From assembly GCA_009773995.1 (NCBI GenBank), contig VSMY01000089.1:1-10520 (forward strand): 10,520 nucleotides of DNA. The letters run 5' to 3'. This document shows, in pieces, positions 1-6,928 of the stretch. The first letter of the stretch is position 1. Every line of letters starts with the position of its first letter. The translations under genes and the position numbers were made by a program. The DNA is from Oscillibacter sp. (GTDB lineage Bacteria > Bacillota > Clostridia > Oscillospirales > Oscillospiraceae). A model generated the notes under the pieces. It was not told the origin of the DNA, ran no database searches, and saw nothing but the letters and a program-made list of their open reading frames with translations.

Positions 1-193
1 CGCCGTCCTTGGCCCCCCGCCAGAAGTTGCCGCCGCCGACCACCAGGCCCACCTGGACGCCCAGGTCCATACACTGCTTCACCACGTCGCAGACCCGGCC
101 GATCATCTGGAAGTCCAGCCCGGTGCGCTTGTCTCCGGCCAGGGCCTCGCCGCTGATTTTCAGCAGCACCCGCCGGTATACAGGTTTTGTCAT
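1..193 (-). CDS. pyrH: UMP kinase, N-terminal part (gene runs off the left edge)
   Basis: The first 64 residues are visible on the minus strand. UMP kinase is a cytoplasmic enzyme that phosphorylates UMP to UDP with ATP in pyrimidine nucleotide synthesis. The family's N-terminal pattern is clear: a basic start, the strand LLKISGEALAG (residues 10-20; Lys and Ser-Gly-Glu at the nucleotide site), and VVGGGNFWRG (about residues 51-60), the glycine-rich UMP/ATP loop of bacterial PyrH. The ATG at 193-191 is preceded by AAAGGGAGG seven bases upstream, which fixes the start. In many Firmicutes pyrH follows rpsB and tsf. Here the gene starts after an intergenic gap and is divergent from a dipeptidase, so it probably has its own promoter, although I see no convincing -35/-10 pair. 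The C-terminal three quarters lie outside the window. Confidence 0.95.
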   Translation of the reverse strand, partial: MTKPVYRRVLLKISGEALAGDKRTGLDFQMIGRVCDVVKQCMDLGVQVGLVVGGGNFWRGAKDG

Positions 194-319
194 CGCGTGA
201 CCTCCCTTTTCCGAATATGTCGTTCTTCTGGGATTTTACAGCGATTTCTATTTTAACGTATTTTTCCGGTTTTGCATAGGGGGTAGACGAGATTTTCCGA
301 AAAAAAGCGAAAGACCCCC

Positions 320-349
320 TTGCATGTTCATCCGCCTTTGGAATACAAT
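320..349 (+). promoter_or_regulatory. Sigma-A-type promoter of the dipeptidase gene
   Basis: A -35 TTGCAT (320-325) and a -10 TACAAT (344-349) are separated by 18 bases. They are followed about 40 bases later by the dipeptidase start. The promoter lies inside a possible N-terminal extension of the reading frame, which argues for the internal ATG at 392 as the true start. This is a consensus match only, with no experimental support. Confidence 0.6.
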
Positions 350-391
350 AAAGCGCCCCGGCCCTTCCGCCGGGAGGAAAGGAGCCTTGTT

Positions 392-1366
392 ATGATTTTT
401 GACGGACATTCCGACCTGCTTTACGACGTGACCCGCCGCCGCCTGGCGGGAGAGACCCATGTGCTGGAACGCCGGCATTTGGACCGCCTTCGCCGGGGCG
501 GCATCGAGGGGCTGGTCCTGGCCCTGTGGTACGGCTGGGGAAGCGGCCGGACCTTCTGGCCCGGCGTCCCCGGCGGGGAGGACCCCGCCCAGCGGCTGGA
601 TACCATGCTCTCCTGCGCCCAGGCGGAGTTCGCCGAGTGCCCCTGGCTGGCGGTGGTCCGCGGGTTGGAGGAGGCGGAGGCCGCCCGGTCGGAGGGGAAG
701 ATTTACGCCTTCCTGGCAATCGAGGGCATGGAGGGCCTGAAGGGCCCGGAGGAGCTGGACCGCCTGGCCTCCCTGGGCCTCCGGCTGGGGATGCTGACCT
801 GGAACGAGGAGAACCGCTTCGCCGCCGGGGCCGCCCAGGACCCCTCCAAGGGCCTGACGGACCTGGGCCGCCGGGCCCTCCGGCGGATGGAGGACCTGGG
901 AATGCTCATCGACGTGTCCCACCTGAACAACGGCGGCTTTTGGGAGGTCCTGAAGCTGGCCAACGGCCCCGTCATCGCCTCCCACTCCAACTGCCGCGCC
1001 TTGTGCGACGTTCCCCGGAACCTCACCGACGAACAGCTTCGCGCAATCCGGGACAGCGGCGGCGTGGCGGGCGTAAACGCCTATAACAACTTCGTCCACG
1101 AGGACCCAGAACGGCAGACAGTAGAAACCCTGGCTCTTCACGCCGCCCATATGGCGGAGGTCATGGGTGTGGAGCACGTGGCCTGCGGCTTCGATTTCTG
1201 CGAATTTATGGGCTCCCCCGGCAATGAAGCGGCTCGGGGGCTGGAGGACTGCGGCCGCGCCGGGGCCTTCCTGGACTGCCTGGAGCGCCTGGGCATGAGC
1301 GCCGCCGAGCGCAGCATGATTGCCCATGAAAATTTTTTACGGATTCTGGCCAAAGAGGAAAAGTAG
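392..1366 (+). CDS. Membrane dipeptidase family protein (peptidase M19)
   Basis: A 324-residue cytoplasmic-type M19 zinc dipeptidase, a normal length for the bacterial family. It is expected to hydrolyse dipeptides, possibly including D-amino acid or dehydro-dipeptides. The metal ligands are all in place: the N-terminal DGHSDL (His6, Asp8), the bridging glutamate in AIEGMEG (Glu111), DVSHLN (His177) and ASHSNCRAL (His198). The substrate-binding Arg209 sits 11 residues after His198, as in renal dipeptidase, and the catalytic Asp268 is in GFDFCEF. No signal peptide or membrane segment is seen, so it probably acts inside the cell. The ATG at 392 is chosen because AGGAAAGGAG (375-384) lies just upstream; a start at 320 would place the promoter inside the gene. 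It stands between pyrH (divergent) and galK. No terminator is seen after it, so some read-through into galK is possible. Substrate is not predictable from sequence. Confidence 0.93.
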   Translation: MIFDGHSDLLYDVTRRRLAGETHVLERRHLDRLRRGGIEGLVLALWYGWGSGRTFWPGVPGGEDPAQRLDTMLSCAQAEFAECPWLAVVRGLEEAEAARSEGKIYAFLAIEGMEGLKGPEELDRLASLGLRLGMLTWNEENRFAAGAAQDPSKGLTDLGRRALRRMEDLGMLIDVSHLNNGGFWEVLKLANGPVIASHSNCRALCDVPRNLTDEQLRAIRDSGGVAGVNAYNNFVHEDPERQTVETLALHAAHMAEVMGVEHVACGFDFCEFMGSPGNEAARGLEDCGRAGAFLDCLERLGMSAAERSMIAHENFLRILAKEEK

Positions 1367-1369
1367 GCA

Positions 1370-1398
1370 TTGAATTTTTCCGCCGGATTCACTATACT
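1370..1398 (+). promoter_or_regulatory. Sigma-A promoter of galK-galT
   Basis: TTGAAT (1370-1375) and TATACT (1393-1398) are separated by exactly 17 bases. Transcription would start near 1405, leaving a leader of about 25 bases that contains the galK ribosome binding site. It begins only 4 bases after the dipeptidase stop codon. No obvious operator palindrome is seen around it. Confidence 0.75.
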
Positions 1399-1429
1399 GG
1401 ACACTGAAAAAGAAAGGAGGCAGAGCCTT

Positions 1430-2719
1430 ATGTATTCCTGCAATCAGCTGCTCCAAGCCCTGGAGGCGGGCCGGTGCGACGCTCCCCTCTCCGCCGTCTA
1501 CACCGCCGAGGGCCTGACGCGGGCCCGGGCACGGGCCCTTCATGTCGCCCAGGCCCTGGCGGACTCCTTCGCCCCCAAGGGCGCCGCCGCCCTGTTCAGC
1601 GGCCCCGGCCGCACGGAACTGGGGGGCAACCACACGGACCACCAGCGGGGCCACGTCCTCTGCGCCAGCGTGGACATGGACATGCTGGCCTGCGCCGCCC
1701 CCAACGGGCTGAACGTCATCCGCATCCAGTCCGAGGGCTATCCCACCCTGGAGGTGGACCTCAGCGACCTGGGCCCCCGGCCCGAGGAGGCCAACAGCTC
1801 CGCCGCCCTGGTCCGGGGCGTGGCGGCGGGCGTCGCCCAGCGGGGCTATGCCGTGGGCGGCTTTGACGCCTGCGCCGTGTCCAACGTCCTCTCCGGCTCC
1901 GGCCTTTCCTCCTCCGCCGCCTATGAAATTCTCATCGGCAACATCATCAACCACTTCTTCTGTGAGGGAAAACTGGACGCCGTGGAGCTGGCGAAGATTG
2001 GCCAGTACGCCGAAAACGTCCACTTCGGCAAGCTCAGCGGATTGATGGATCAGATGGGCTCCTCCGTGGGCGGCGCGGTGGCCATCGACTTCGGCGACCC
2101 CGCCAATCCCGTGGTCCGGCCCATCTCCTATGACTTCGCCCAGTCCGGTCACGCCCTGTGCATCGTGGACACCGGCTCCGACCACAGCGCCAAGCACCTG
2201 ACGGAGGACTACTCCGACATCACCCGGGAGATGCGCTCCGTGGCGGTCCACTTCAGCAAACAGCTTCTCCGGGAGGTCTCCGAGGCGGACTTCCGCTCCG
2301 CCATCCCCGCCCTGCGGCGGGAGTGCGGCGACCGGGCCGTCCTCCGGGCCCTCCACTTCTACGACGACGACCGCCGGGCCGTTCAGGAAGCCGACGCCCT
2401 GGAGCGGGGGGACTTCGCGGCCTTCCTGGCCCTGGTGAATGCCTCCGGCGTGTCCTCCTCCCTGCACCTCCAAAACACCTGGTCCACGGCGGACCCCCGG
2501 CAGCAGGCCATTCCCCTGGCCCTGGCCTTCGGCCGGGAGCTGCTGGAGGGAACCGGGTCCATCCGGGTTCACGGCGGCGGTTTCGCCGGGACCATCCAGG
2601 CCTTCGTCCCCCTGGAGAAGCTGGACGCCTTCCGTACCGGCATGGAAGCCCTGCTGGGTCCCGGCATGTGCCACGTGCTTCGGGTCCGGCCCCAGGGCGG
2701 CTGCGTAGTCGTCTCCTAA
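1430..2719 (+). CDS. galK: Galactokinase (GHMP kinase family)
   Basis: A 429-residue GHMP kinase predicted to phosphorylate galactose to galactose-1-phosphate with ATP in the cytoplasm, the first committed Leloir step. Visible motifs are the sugar-binding signature GPGRTELGGNHTDHQ (58-72), the ATP loop LSGSGLSSSAA (154-164), GLMDQMGSS with the likely catalytic base Asp207, and the C-terminal glycine motif HGGGFAGTIQAF (381-392). The signature differs from the classical GEHTDY: Gly-Asn replaces Gly-Glu and His replaces Tyr, a variant I associate with clostridial galactokinase-like proteins. The start at 1430 has AAAGGAGG (1413-1420) nine bases upstream; a TTG at 1370 is in frame but lies in the promoter. 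Its neighbour galT, 61 bases downstream, supports a galactose role. Another GHMP sugar kinase specificity remains possible because of the altered motif. Confidence 0.9.
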   Translation: MYSCNQLLQALEAGRCDAPLSAVYTAEGLTRARARALHVAQALADSFAPKGAAALFSGPGRTELGGNHTDHQRGHVLCASVDMDMLACAAPNGLNVIRIQSEGYPTLEVDLSDLGPRPEEANSSAALVRGVAAGVAQRGYAVGGFDACAVSNVLSGSGLSSSAAYEILIGNIINHFFCEGKLDAVELAKIGQYAENVHFGKLSGLMDQMGSSVGGAVAIDFGDPANPVVRPISYDFAQSGHALCIVDTGSDHSAKHLTEDYSDITREMRSVAVHFSKQLLREVSEADFRSAIPALRRECGDRAVLRALHFYDDDRRAVQEADALERGDFAAFLALVNASGVSSSLHLQNTWSTADPRQQAIPLALAFGRELLEGTGSIRVHGGGFAGTIQAFVPLEKLDAFRTGMEALLGPGMCHVLRVRPQGGCVVVS

Positions 2720-2780
2720 GCGGCTTCGCCGGTTTGTAAAGGGGTTTTTAAAAAAGACTTTCAAAGAGAGGAAGAACATC

Positions 2781-4271
2781 ATGGTCAACGAAGCCGTATC
2801 CAAGCTGGCCTCCTACGCCCTGCGGACCGGGCTGATTGAGGAAACCGAGTACATCTGGGCCGTCAATACCATCCTGGATGTTTTGAAAATCGACGGCTAT
2901 GCCGACCCCGGCAAGGACTGGGGCGGCATCGAGCTGGCCCCCGTGCTGGAGGAGCTGCTGGACGACGCCCACAAAAGAGGCGTGCTGGCGGAAAACTCCG
3001 TGGTCTACCGGGACCTCTTTGACACGGAGATTATGGGCCGCCTGACCCCCCGCCCCGCCCAGGTCATCGCCAAATTCCAGGCCCTGTACGCCCAGGACCC
3101 CAAGGCCGCCACAGATTGGTATTACAAGCTCAGCCAGGACACCAACTACATCCGCCGGGACCGCATCGCCAAAGACATGCAGTGGAAGGCTCCCACGGAG
3201 TACGGGGACCTGGACATCACCATCAACCTCTCCAAGCCGGAGAAGGACCCCAAGGCCATCGCCGCCGCCAGGGACCTCCCCGCCTCCAACTACCCCCGCT
3301 GCCAGCTCTGTGCGGAGAACGAGGGCTACGCGGGCCGGGTAAACCACCCGGCGAGGCAGAACCACCGGGTGGTTCCCATCACCATCAACGGCTCTCCCTG
3401 GTTTTTGCAGTACTCCCCCTACGTCTATTATAATGAGCACTGCATCTGCTTCAACCGGGTACATACCCCTATGAAGATTGACCGGGCCTGCTTCGGCAAG
3501 CTCCTGGACTTCGTCCGGCAGTTCCCCCACTACTTCGTGGGCTCCAACGCGGACCTGCCCATTGTGGGGGGCTCCATCCTGGCCCACGACCACTTCCAGG
3601 GCGGGCGCTACACCTTCGCCATGGAAAAGGCTCCGGTGGAAACGCCCTTCACCTTCCCCGGCTTTGAGGACGTGGAGGCGGGCATCGTGAAGTGGCCCAT
3701 GTCCGTGGTCCGTATTTCCTCCGGGAATCCGGAGCGGCTTATCGTCCTGGCCGACAGGATTCTGGGCAAGTGGCGGGCCTACACCGACGAGGCGGCGGTC
3801 ATCTTCGCCGAGACCGACGGCATCCCCCACAACACCATCACCCCCATCGCCCGGCGGCGGGGGGAGCAGTACGAGCTGGACCTGGTGCTGCGGAACAATC
3901 TGACCACGGAACAGTACCCCCTGGGCCTCTACCACCCCCACGACGAGCTGCACCACATCAAAAAAGAGAACATCGGCCTCATCGAGGTCATGGGCCTGGC
4001 CGTCCTCCCCGCCCGGCTGAAAGAGGAGCTGGCGGCGGTGGCGGAGGGCCTCGCGGCAGGCCGGGACCTTCGGGCGGACGAGAGGACCGCCAAGCACGCC
4101 GACTGGGCGGAGGGTTTCGCCCCCAACTATACCCTTACCTCCGAAAACGCCCTGGAGATCGTCCAGAAGGAAACCGGCCTGGTCTTCGCCCAGGTTCTGG
4201 AGCACGCCGGGGTCTACAAACGGACGGCGGAGGGCAAGGAGGCCTTCCTCCGCTTCCTGAACACGATTTAA
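2781..4271 (+). CDS. galT: Galactose-1-phosphate uridylyltransferase, class II
   Basis: A 496-residue enzyme of the Firmicute-type (class II) GalT family, matching its usual length of about 490-500, well above the roughly 350 of the E. coli-type enzyme. It exchanges UMP between UDP-glucose and galactose-1-phosphate, giving UDP-galactose and glucose-1-phosphate. The central block (about 205-285) contains FNRVHTPM and the HDHFQGG motif (269-275), expected to hold the nucleophilic histidine by analogy with the His-x-His of class I. A second conserved block is YHPHDELHHIKKENIGLIE (384-402). A Cys pair sits in CQLC (174-177). The ATG at 2781 has AGAGAGGAAG (2765-2773) upstream. It is the second gene of the galK-galT unit and is closed by a strong hairpin. 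No galE follows, so the epimerase must be elsewhere. Confidence 0.95.
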   Translation: MVNEAVSKLASYALRTGLIEETEYIWAVNTILDVLKIDGYADPGKDWGGIELAPVLEELLDDAHKRGVLAENSVVYRDLFDTEIMGRLTPRPAQVIAKFQALYAQDPKAATDWYYKLSQDTNYIRRDRIAKDMQWKAPTEYGDLDITINLSKPEKDPKAIAAARDLPASNYPRCQLCAENEGYAGRVNHPARQNHRVVPITINGSPWFLQYSPYVYYNEHCICFNRVHTPMKIDRACFGKLLDFVRQFPHYFVGSNADLPIVGGSILAHDHFQGGRYTFAMEKAPVETPFTFPGFEDVEAGIVKWPMSVVRISSGNPERLIVLADRILGKWRAYTDEAAVIFAETDGIPHNTITPIARRRGEQYELDLVLRNNLTTEQYPLGLYHPHDELHHIKKENIGLIEVMGLAVLPARLKEELAAVAEGLAAGRDLRADERTAKHADWAEGFAPNYTLTSENALEIVQKETGLVFAQVLEHAGVYKRTAEGKEAFLRFLNTI

Positions 4272-4291
4272 CGACCCGCGCCTTCTTTCCA

Positions 4292-4330
4292 AACGCTCCA
4301 CCGGCTTTGCCGGTGGAGCGTTCTCCCGTC
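4292..4330 (+). terminator. Rho-independent-type terminator after galT
   Basis: A perfect 14-base-pair stem (4292-4305 with 4309-4322) and a TTT loop begin 20 bases after the galT stop. The core is CGCTCCACCGGC. The downstream tract TTCTCCCGTC is only moderately T-rich, so efficiency is uncertain, but position and stem strength fit the end of the gal operon. The next promoter starts at 4331. Confidence 0.75.
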
Positions 4331-4359
4331 TTGACAGCGGCGGGATTCTATATTATGAT
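4331..4359 (+). promoter_or_regulatory. Consensus sigma-A promoter of ilvD
   Basis: A perfect -35 TTGACA (4331-4336), a 17-base spacer and TATGAT (4354-4359) are present. Transcription should start near 4366. It immediately follows the galT terminator, so ilvD is an independent transcription unit. I see no T-box or leader-peptide attenuator of the kind that controls many branched-chain amino acid operons. Confidence 0.8.
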
Positions 4360-4360
4360 A

Positions 4361-4402
4361 AAAATCCGGTACTGAAAACCGATTTTCCCGGGCCCTGCCC
4401 GG
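4361..4402 (+). promoter_or_regulatory. Two adjacent dyads in the ilvD start/leader region
   Basis: The first dyad pairs AAAATC (4361-4366) plus GGT (4368-4370) with ACC plus GATTTT (4378-4386), leaving one bulged C. The second pairs CCGGGC (4388-4393) with GCCCGG (4397-4402) around CCT, six bases before the Shine-Dalgarno sequence. The first spans the predicted transcription start and so would act as a DNA operator rather than an RNA hairpin. The second could form in the leader RNA. Regulation is inference only. Confidence 0.3.
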
Positions 4403-4423
4403 ACACATAGGAGGCAAACGCAC

Positions 4424-6091
4424 ATGAAAGATTTCAGCCGCAACGTCACCCAGGGCGTCGAACGGGCCCCCAACCGGTCCCTCTTTTACGCCCTGGGCTA
4501 CACCAAGGAGGAGCTGGAGCGCCCGCTGATCGGCGTGGTCTGCTCCTATAATGAAATCGTCCCCGGCCACATGAATCTGGACAAAATCGCCGAGGCCGTC
4601 AAGGCCGGCGTCCGGGCCGCCGGGGGCACCCCCGTGGAGTTCCCCGCCATCGCCGTGTGCGACGGCATCGCCATGGGCCATGTGGGAATGAAATACTCCC
4701 TCATCACCCGGGACCTCATCGCCGACTCCACCGAGGCCATGGCCATCGCCCACCAGTTCGACGGGCTGGTCATGATCCCCAACTGCGACAAAAACGTCCC
4801 CGGCCTCCTTATGGCGGCGGCCCGGCTGAACATCCCCGCCATTTTCTGCTCCGGCGGCCCCATGCTGGCCGGGCGGCTCAGCGACGGGCGGCGCACCTGC
4901 CTGAGCCACATGTTCGAGGCCGTGGGCAGCTACTACGCCGGAAAACTGGACGAAGCCGGGGTGGAGGACTACGAGAACAACGCCTGTCCCACCTGCGGCT
5001 CCTGCTCCGGCATGTATACGGCCAACTCCATGAACTGCCTGACGGAGGCCATCGGCATGGCCCTCCGGGGCAACGGCACCATCCCCGCCGTCTGGTCCGC
5101 CCGGCTGCGCCTGGCCAAGCACACGGGCATGAAGATCATGGAGCTGGTGGAAAAGAACATCCGCCCCAGGGATATCATGACCCAGGCGGCTTTCCACAAC
5201 GCCGAGACCGTGGACATGGCCCTGGGCTGCTCCACCAACACCATGCTCCACCTCCCCGCCATCGCCCATGAGTGCGGCATCGAACTGGACCTGGACATGT
5301 CCAATGAAATTTCCAGCCGGACCCCCAACCTTTGCCACCTGGCTCCCGCCGGGGACACCTACATGGAGGACCTGGAGGGCGCGGGCGGCGTCTACGCCGT
5401 CATGAAGGAGCTGACGAAAAAGAATCTCCTGGACGTCTCCCTGATGACCTGCACCGGAAAGACCGTCGCCGAAAACCTGGAGGGCGTGGAAAACCGGAAT
5501 CCCGCGCTCATCCGCCCCATTGAAAATCCCTACTCCCAGGACGGCGGCATCGCCGTGCTGAAGGGCAACCTGGCCCCGGAGGGCTGCGTGGTGAAGCGTT
5601 CCGCCGTGGCCCCCGAGATGATGATCCACACCGGTCCCGCCCGGGTCTTCAACTGCGAGGAGGACGCCATCGCCGCCATCTACGCCGGGAAAATTGTGGC
5701 CGGGGACGTGGTGGTTATCCGCTACGAGGGCCCCAAGGGCGGCCCCGGCATGCGGGAGATGCTGAACCCCACTTCCGCCATCGCGGGCATGGGCCTGGAT
5801 AAAGACGTGGCCCTCATCACCGACGGCCGCTTCTCCGGCGCCACCCGAGGCGCCTCCATCGGCCACGTCTGCCCCGAGGCGGCCCAGGGCGGCCCCATCG
5901 CCTTTGTGGAGGACGGGGACGTCATCGCCATCGACATCACCAAATGCTCCATCTCCCTGGAGGTGGACGAGGCGACCCTGGCCGCCCGGAGAGCCAAGTG
6001 GGTCTGCCCGGAGCCCAAGATCAAAACCGGCTACGCCGCCCGGTACGCCAAACTGGTGACCAGCGCCGCCCGAGGCGCGGTCCTGGAATAA
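4424..6091 (+). CDS. ilvD: Dihydroxy-acid dehydratase
   Basis: A 555-residue iron-sulfur dehydratase of the IlvD/Edd family, full length. It converts 2,3-dihydroxy-isovalerate and 2,3-dihydroxy-3-methylvalerate to the 2-keto acids in valine, leucine and isoleucine synthesis. Visible signatures are IPNCDKNVPG (119-127), with cluster ligand Cys121 and the Mg-binding Asp122-Lys123 pair, and CPTCGSCSGMYTANSMNCL (188-206), the second cysteine signature with cluster ligand Cys194. The C-terminal TDGRFSGATRGASIGHVCPEA (467-487) is the other family signature. Near the N-terminus it has NEIVPGHMNL rather than a Thr-Pro-Cys-Asn form, so the third cluster cysteine may be placed differently. AGGAGG (4409-4414) lies nine bases before the ATG. 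No other ilv or leu gene is in view. It ends one base before the PAP2 gene. Confidence 0.97.
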   Translation: MKDFSRNVTQGVERAPNRSLFYALGYTKEELERPLIGVVCSYNEIVPGHMNLDKIAEAVKAGVRAAGGTPVEFPAIAVCDGIAMGHVGMKYSLITRDLIADSTEAMAIAHQFDGLVMIPNCDKNVPGLLMAAARLNIPAIFCSGGPMLAGRLSDGRRTCLSHMFEAVGSYYAGKLDEAGVEDYENNACPTCGSCSGMYTANSMNCLTEAIGMALRGNGTIPAVWSARLRLAKHTGMKIMELVEKNIRPRDIMTQAAFHNAETVDMALGCSTNTMLHLPAIAHECGIELDLDMSNEISSRTPNLCHLAPAGDTYMEDLEGAGGVYAVMKELTKKNLLDVSLMTCTGKTVAENLEGVENRNPALIRPIENPYSQDGGIAVLKGNLAPEGCVVKRSAVAPEMMIHTGPARVFNCEEDAIAAIYAGKIVAGDVVVIRYEGPKGGPGMREMLNPTSAIAGMGLDKDVALITDGRFSGATRGASIGHVCPEAAQGGPIAFVEDGDVIAIDITKCSISLEVDEATLAARRAKWVCPEPKIKTGYAARYAKLVTSAARGAVLE

Positions 6092-6092
6092 G

Positions 6093-6617
6093 ATGGAACT
6101 GGCGCTTTTGGACTGGATCCAGCTCCACCTCCGCTGCGGCTTCCTGGATTGGCTGATGCCCTTTGTCAGCGGCCTGTCCAACCATGGGGAAATCTGGATT
6201 CTCTTCGCCGCCGTGCTGCTCCTCTTCCGGCGGCAGCGGGCATACGGCCTCTCTGCCGCCTGCGCCCTGACGCTGGACCTTATCGCCTGCAACATCGTTC
6301 TAAAGCCCCTGATCGGCCGGGTCCGGCCCTTTGCCTTTCGTCCGGGCCTCCCTCTTCTGGTCCCTCCGCCGGGGGATGCCTCCTTCCCCTCCGGGCATAC
6401 CGCGGCGGCCTTCGCCGTTGTCTTCGCCTTGAAGACCGCCGGGAGCCCGCTGTGGCGTCCGGCCCTGGCCCTGGCCGCCGTGACGGCCTTCTCCCGGCTG
6501 TACCTCTACGTTCACTGGCCCACCGACGTTCTGGGCGGCGCCCTGCTGGGAGCCGCCGTGGGCTGGGCCGGGGCAAAACTGGCGGAAGCGCTTCTCAAAA
6601 AACCCAGGGAACCCTGA
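6093..6617 (+). CDS. PAP2-family membrane phosphatase
   Basis: A 174-residue membrane protein with the complete acid phosphatase/PAP2 triad: motif 1 KPLIGRVRP (Lys71 to Arg78-Pro79), motif 2 PSGH (99-102, His102 the likely proton donor) and motif 3 SRLYLYVHWPTD (134-145, nucleophile His141 and Asp145). Hydrophobic stretches near 34-46, 53-70, 103-113, 122-134 and 146-160 suggest five or so membrane segments, with the active site probably facing outward. Likely substrates are lipid phosphates such as undecaprenyl pyrophosphate or phosphatidic or phosphatidylglycerol phosphate, but sequence does not decide. The ATG is one base after the ilvD stop (TAAGATG) and has no good Shine-Dalgarno sequence, so it is probably translated by coupling to ilvD. 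A hairpin follows the stop. Confidence 0.9.
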   Translation: MELALLDWIQLHLRCGFLDWLMPFVSGLSNHGEIWILFAAVLLLFRRQRAYGLSAACALTLDLIACNIVLKPLIGRVRPFAFRPGLPLLVPPPGDASFPSGHTAAAFAVVFALKTAGSPLWRPALALAAVTAFSRLYLYVHWPTDVLGGALLGAAVGWAGAKLAEALLKKPREP

Positions 6618-6621
6618 ACAA

Positions 6622-6649
6622 AGCCCCGGACCCTATTGGGCCCGGGGCT
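6622..6649. terminator. Shared hairpin terminator between convergent genes
   Basis: AGCCCCGG (6622-6629) pairs with CCGGGGCT (6642-6649). Inside, CCC pairs with GGG around TATT, after an A/C mismatch. It starts four bases after the PAP2 stop and sits 38 bases beyond the stop of the minus-strand Cys-rich gene. The minus-strand side continues with TTTGTT, the plus side with CCCTTTATG, so it may serve both directions, with the minus direction having the better T tract. Confidence 0.65.
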
Positions 6650-6686
6650 CCCTTTATGTCATTGGTAAAAAAGTACCGGCGTCCGC

Positions 6687-6881
6687 TCAGCAGCAGGGAG
6701 CGGGGGTGCAGCCGCAGTTGTTGTTGCAGCCGCAGTTGCATCCGCCACAGTTGCAGCCACAGGAGCACCCGCAGCCACAGCCGGATCCGCCCCAGCTGTT
6801 GTTTCCGCAGCAGCACCAGACGATGATCAGCAGGATGATGATCCAGCAGCAGTTTCCGCCGCCAAAGCCATTATTGCACAT
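6687..6881 (-). CDS. Cysteine/glycine/asparagine-rich small protein with a hydrophobic segment
   Basis: A 64-residue protein with 19 cysteines (30%). Layout: a short head rich in Asn and Gly (1-10), CysCysTrp, a hydrophobic stretch IIILLIIVW (14-22), a Cys triplet (23-25), then a tail (35-64) in which Cys alternates with Gly, Asn or Ser, ending in two cysteines. AGGAGG (6889-6894, minus-strand sense) lies seven bases before the ATG at 6881, which sets the start; a longer in-frame extension to 7010 would cross the upstream gene's terminator. The Gly-rich head plus a short Ile/Leu/Val stretch recalls small YjcZ-like sporulation proteins of Bacillus, but the Cys tail is not part of that pattern. 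Metal binding, disulfide cross-linking in a spore or surface layer, or a modified-peptide precursor are all conceivable. Function unknown. Confidence 0.75.
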   Translation of the reverse strand: MCNNGFGGGNCCWIIILLIIVWCCCGNNSWGGSGCGCGCSCGCNCGGCNCGCNNNCGCTPAPCC

Positions 6882-6903
6882 GATGAAACCTCCTGAGAGA
6901 TGT

Positions 6904-6923
6904 AGACCGAATTGGAGCGGTCT
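6904..6923. repeat. Small inverted repeat upstream of the Cys-rich gene
   Basis: AGACCG (6904-6909) and CGGTCT (6918-6923) form a 6-base perfect stem around an 8-base loop. It lies in the predicted leader of the minus-strand Cys-rich gene, about ten bases upstream of its Shine-Dalgarno sequence. It could be an RNA-stabilising hairpin or an operator; nothing shows which. Confidence 0.35.
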
Positions 6924-6928
6924 CAATT

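Noticed and set aside
248..1327. A 359-residue minus-strand frame opposite the dipeptidase
   Set aside because: The plus strand carries all M19 metal ligands; the antisense product has no recognisable motif.
2720..2760. CGGCTTCGCCG hairpin between galK and galT as a terminator
   Set aside because: The stem is only four base pairs and the T tract is poor and displaced; galT has no separate promoter, so the two genes are better read as one operon.
1337..4301. Long minus-strand open frames opposite galK and galT (488 and 517 residues)
   Set aside because: Both are antisense shadows of recognisable enzymes, with no ribosome binding site and low-complexity composition.
4371..4385. Possible CodY box (CTGAAAA) near the ilvD promoter
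   Set aside because: Only the right half resembles the AATTTTCWGAAAATT consensus; the left half does not match.
4268..6295. A 675-residue open frame on the minus strand opposite ilvD
   Set aside because: Its translation is a Gly/Ala/Val/His-rich shadow typical of GC-rich coding DNA read backwards; it lies entirely opposite an unmistakable ilvD and the start of PAP2.
6700..6790. Short repeated GCAGCC/GTTGCAGCC-like units as a tandem repeat or CRISPR-like array
   Set aside because: They are the codon-level consequence of alternating Cys/Gly/Asn residues in the small protein; there are no regular spacers.
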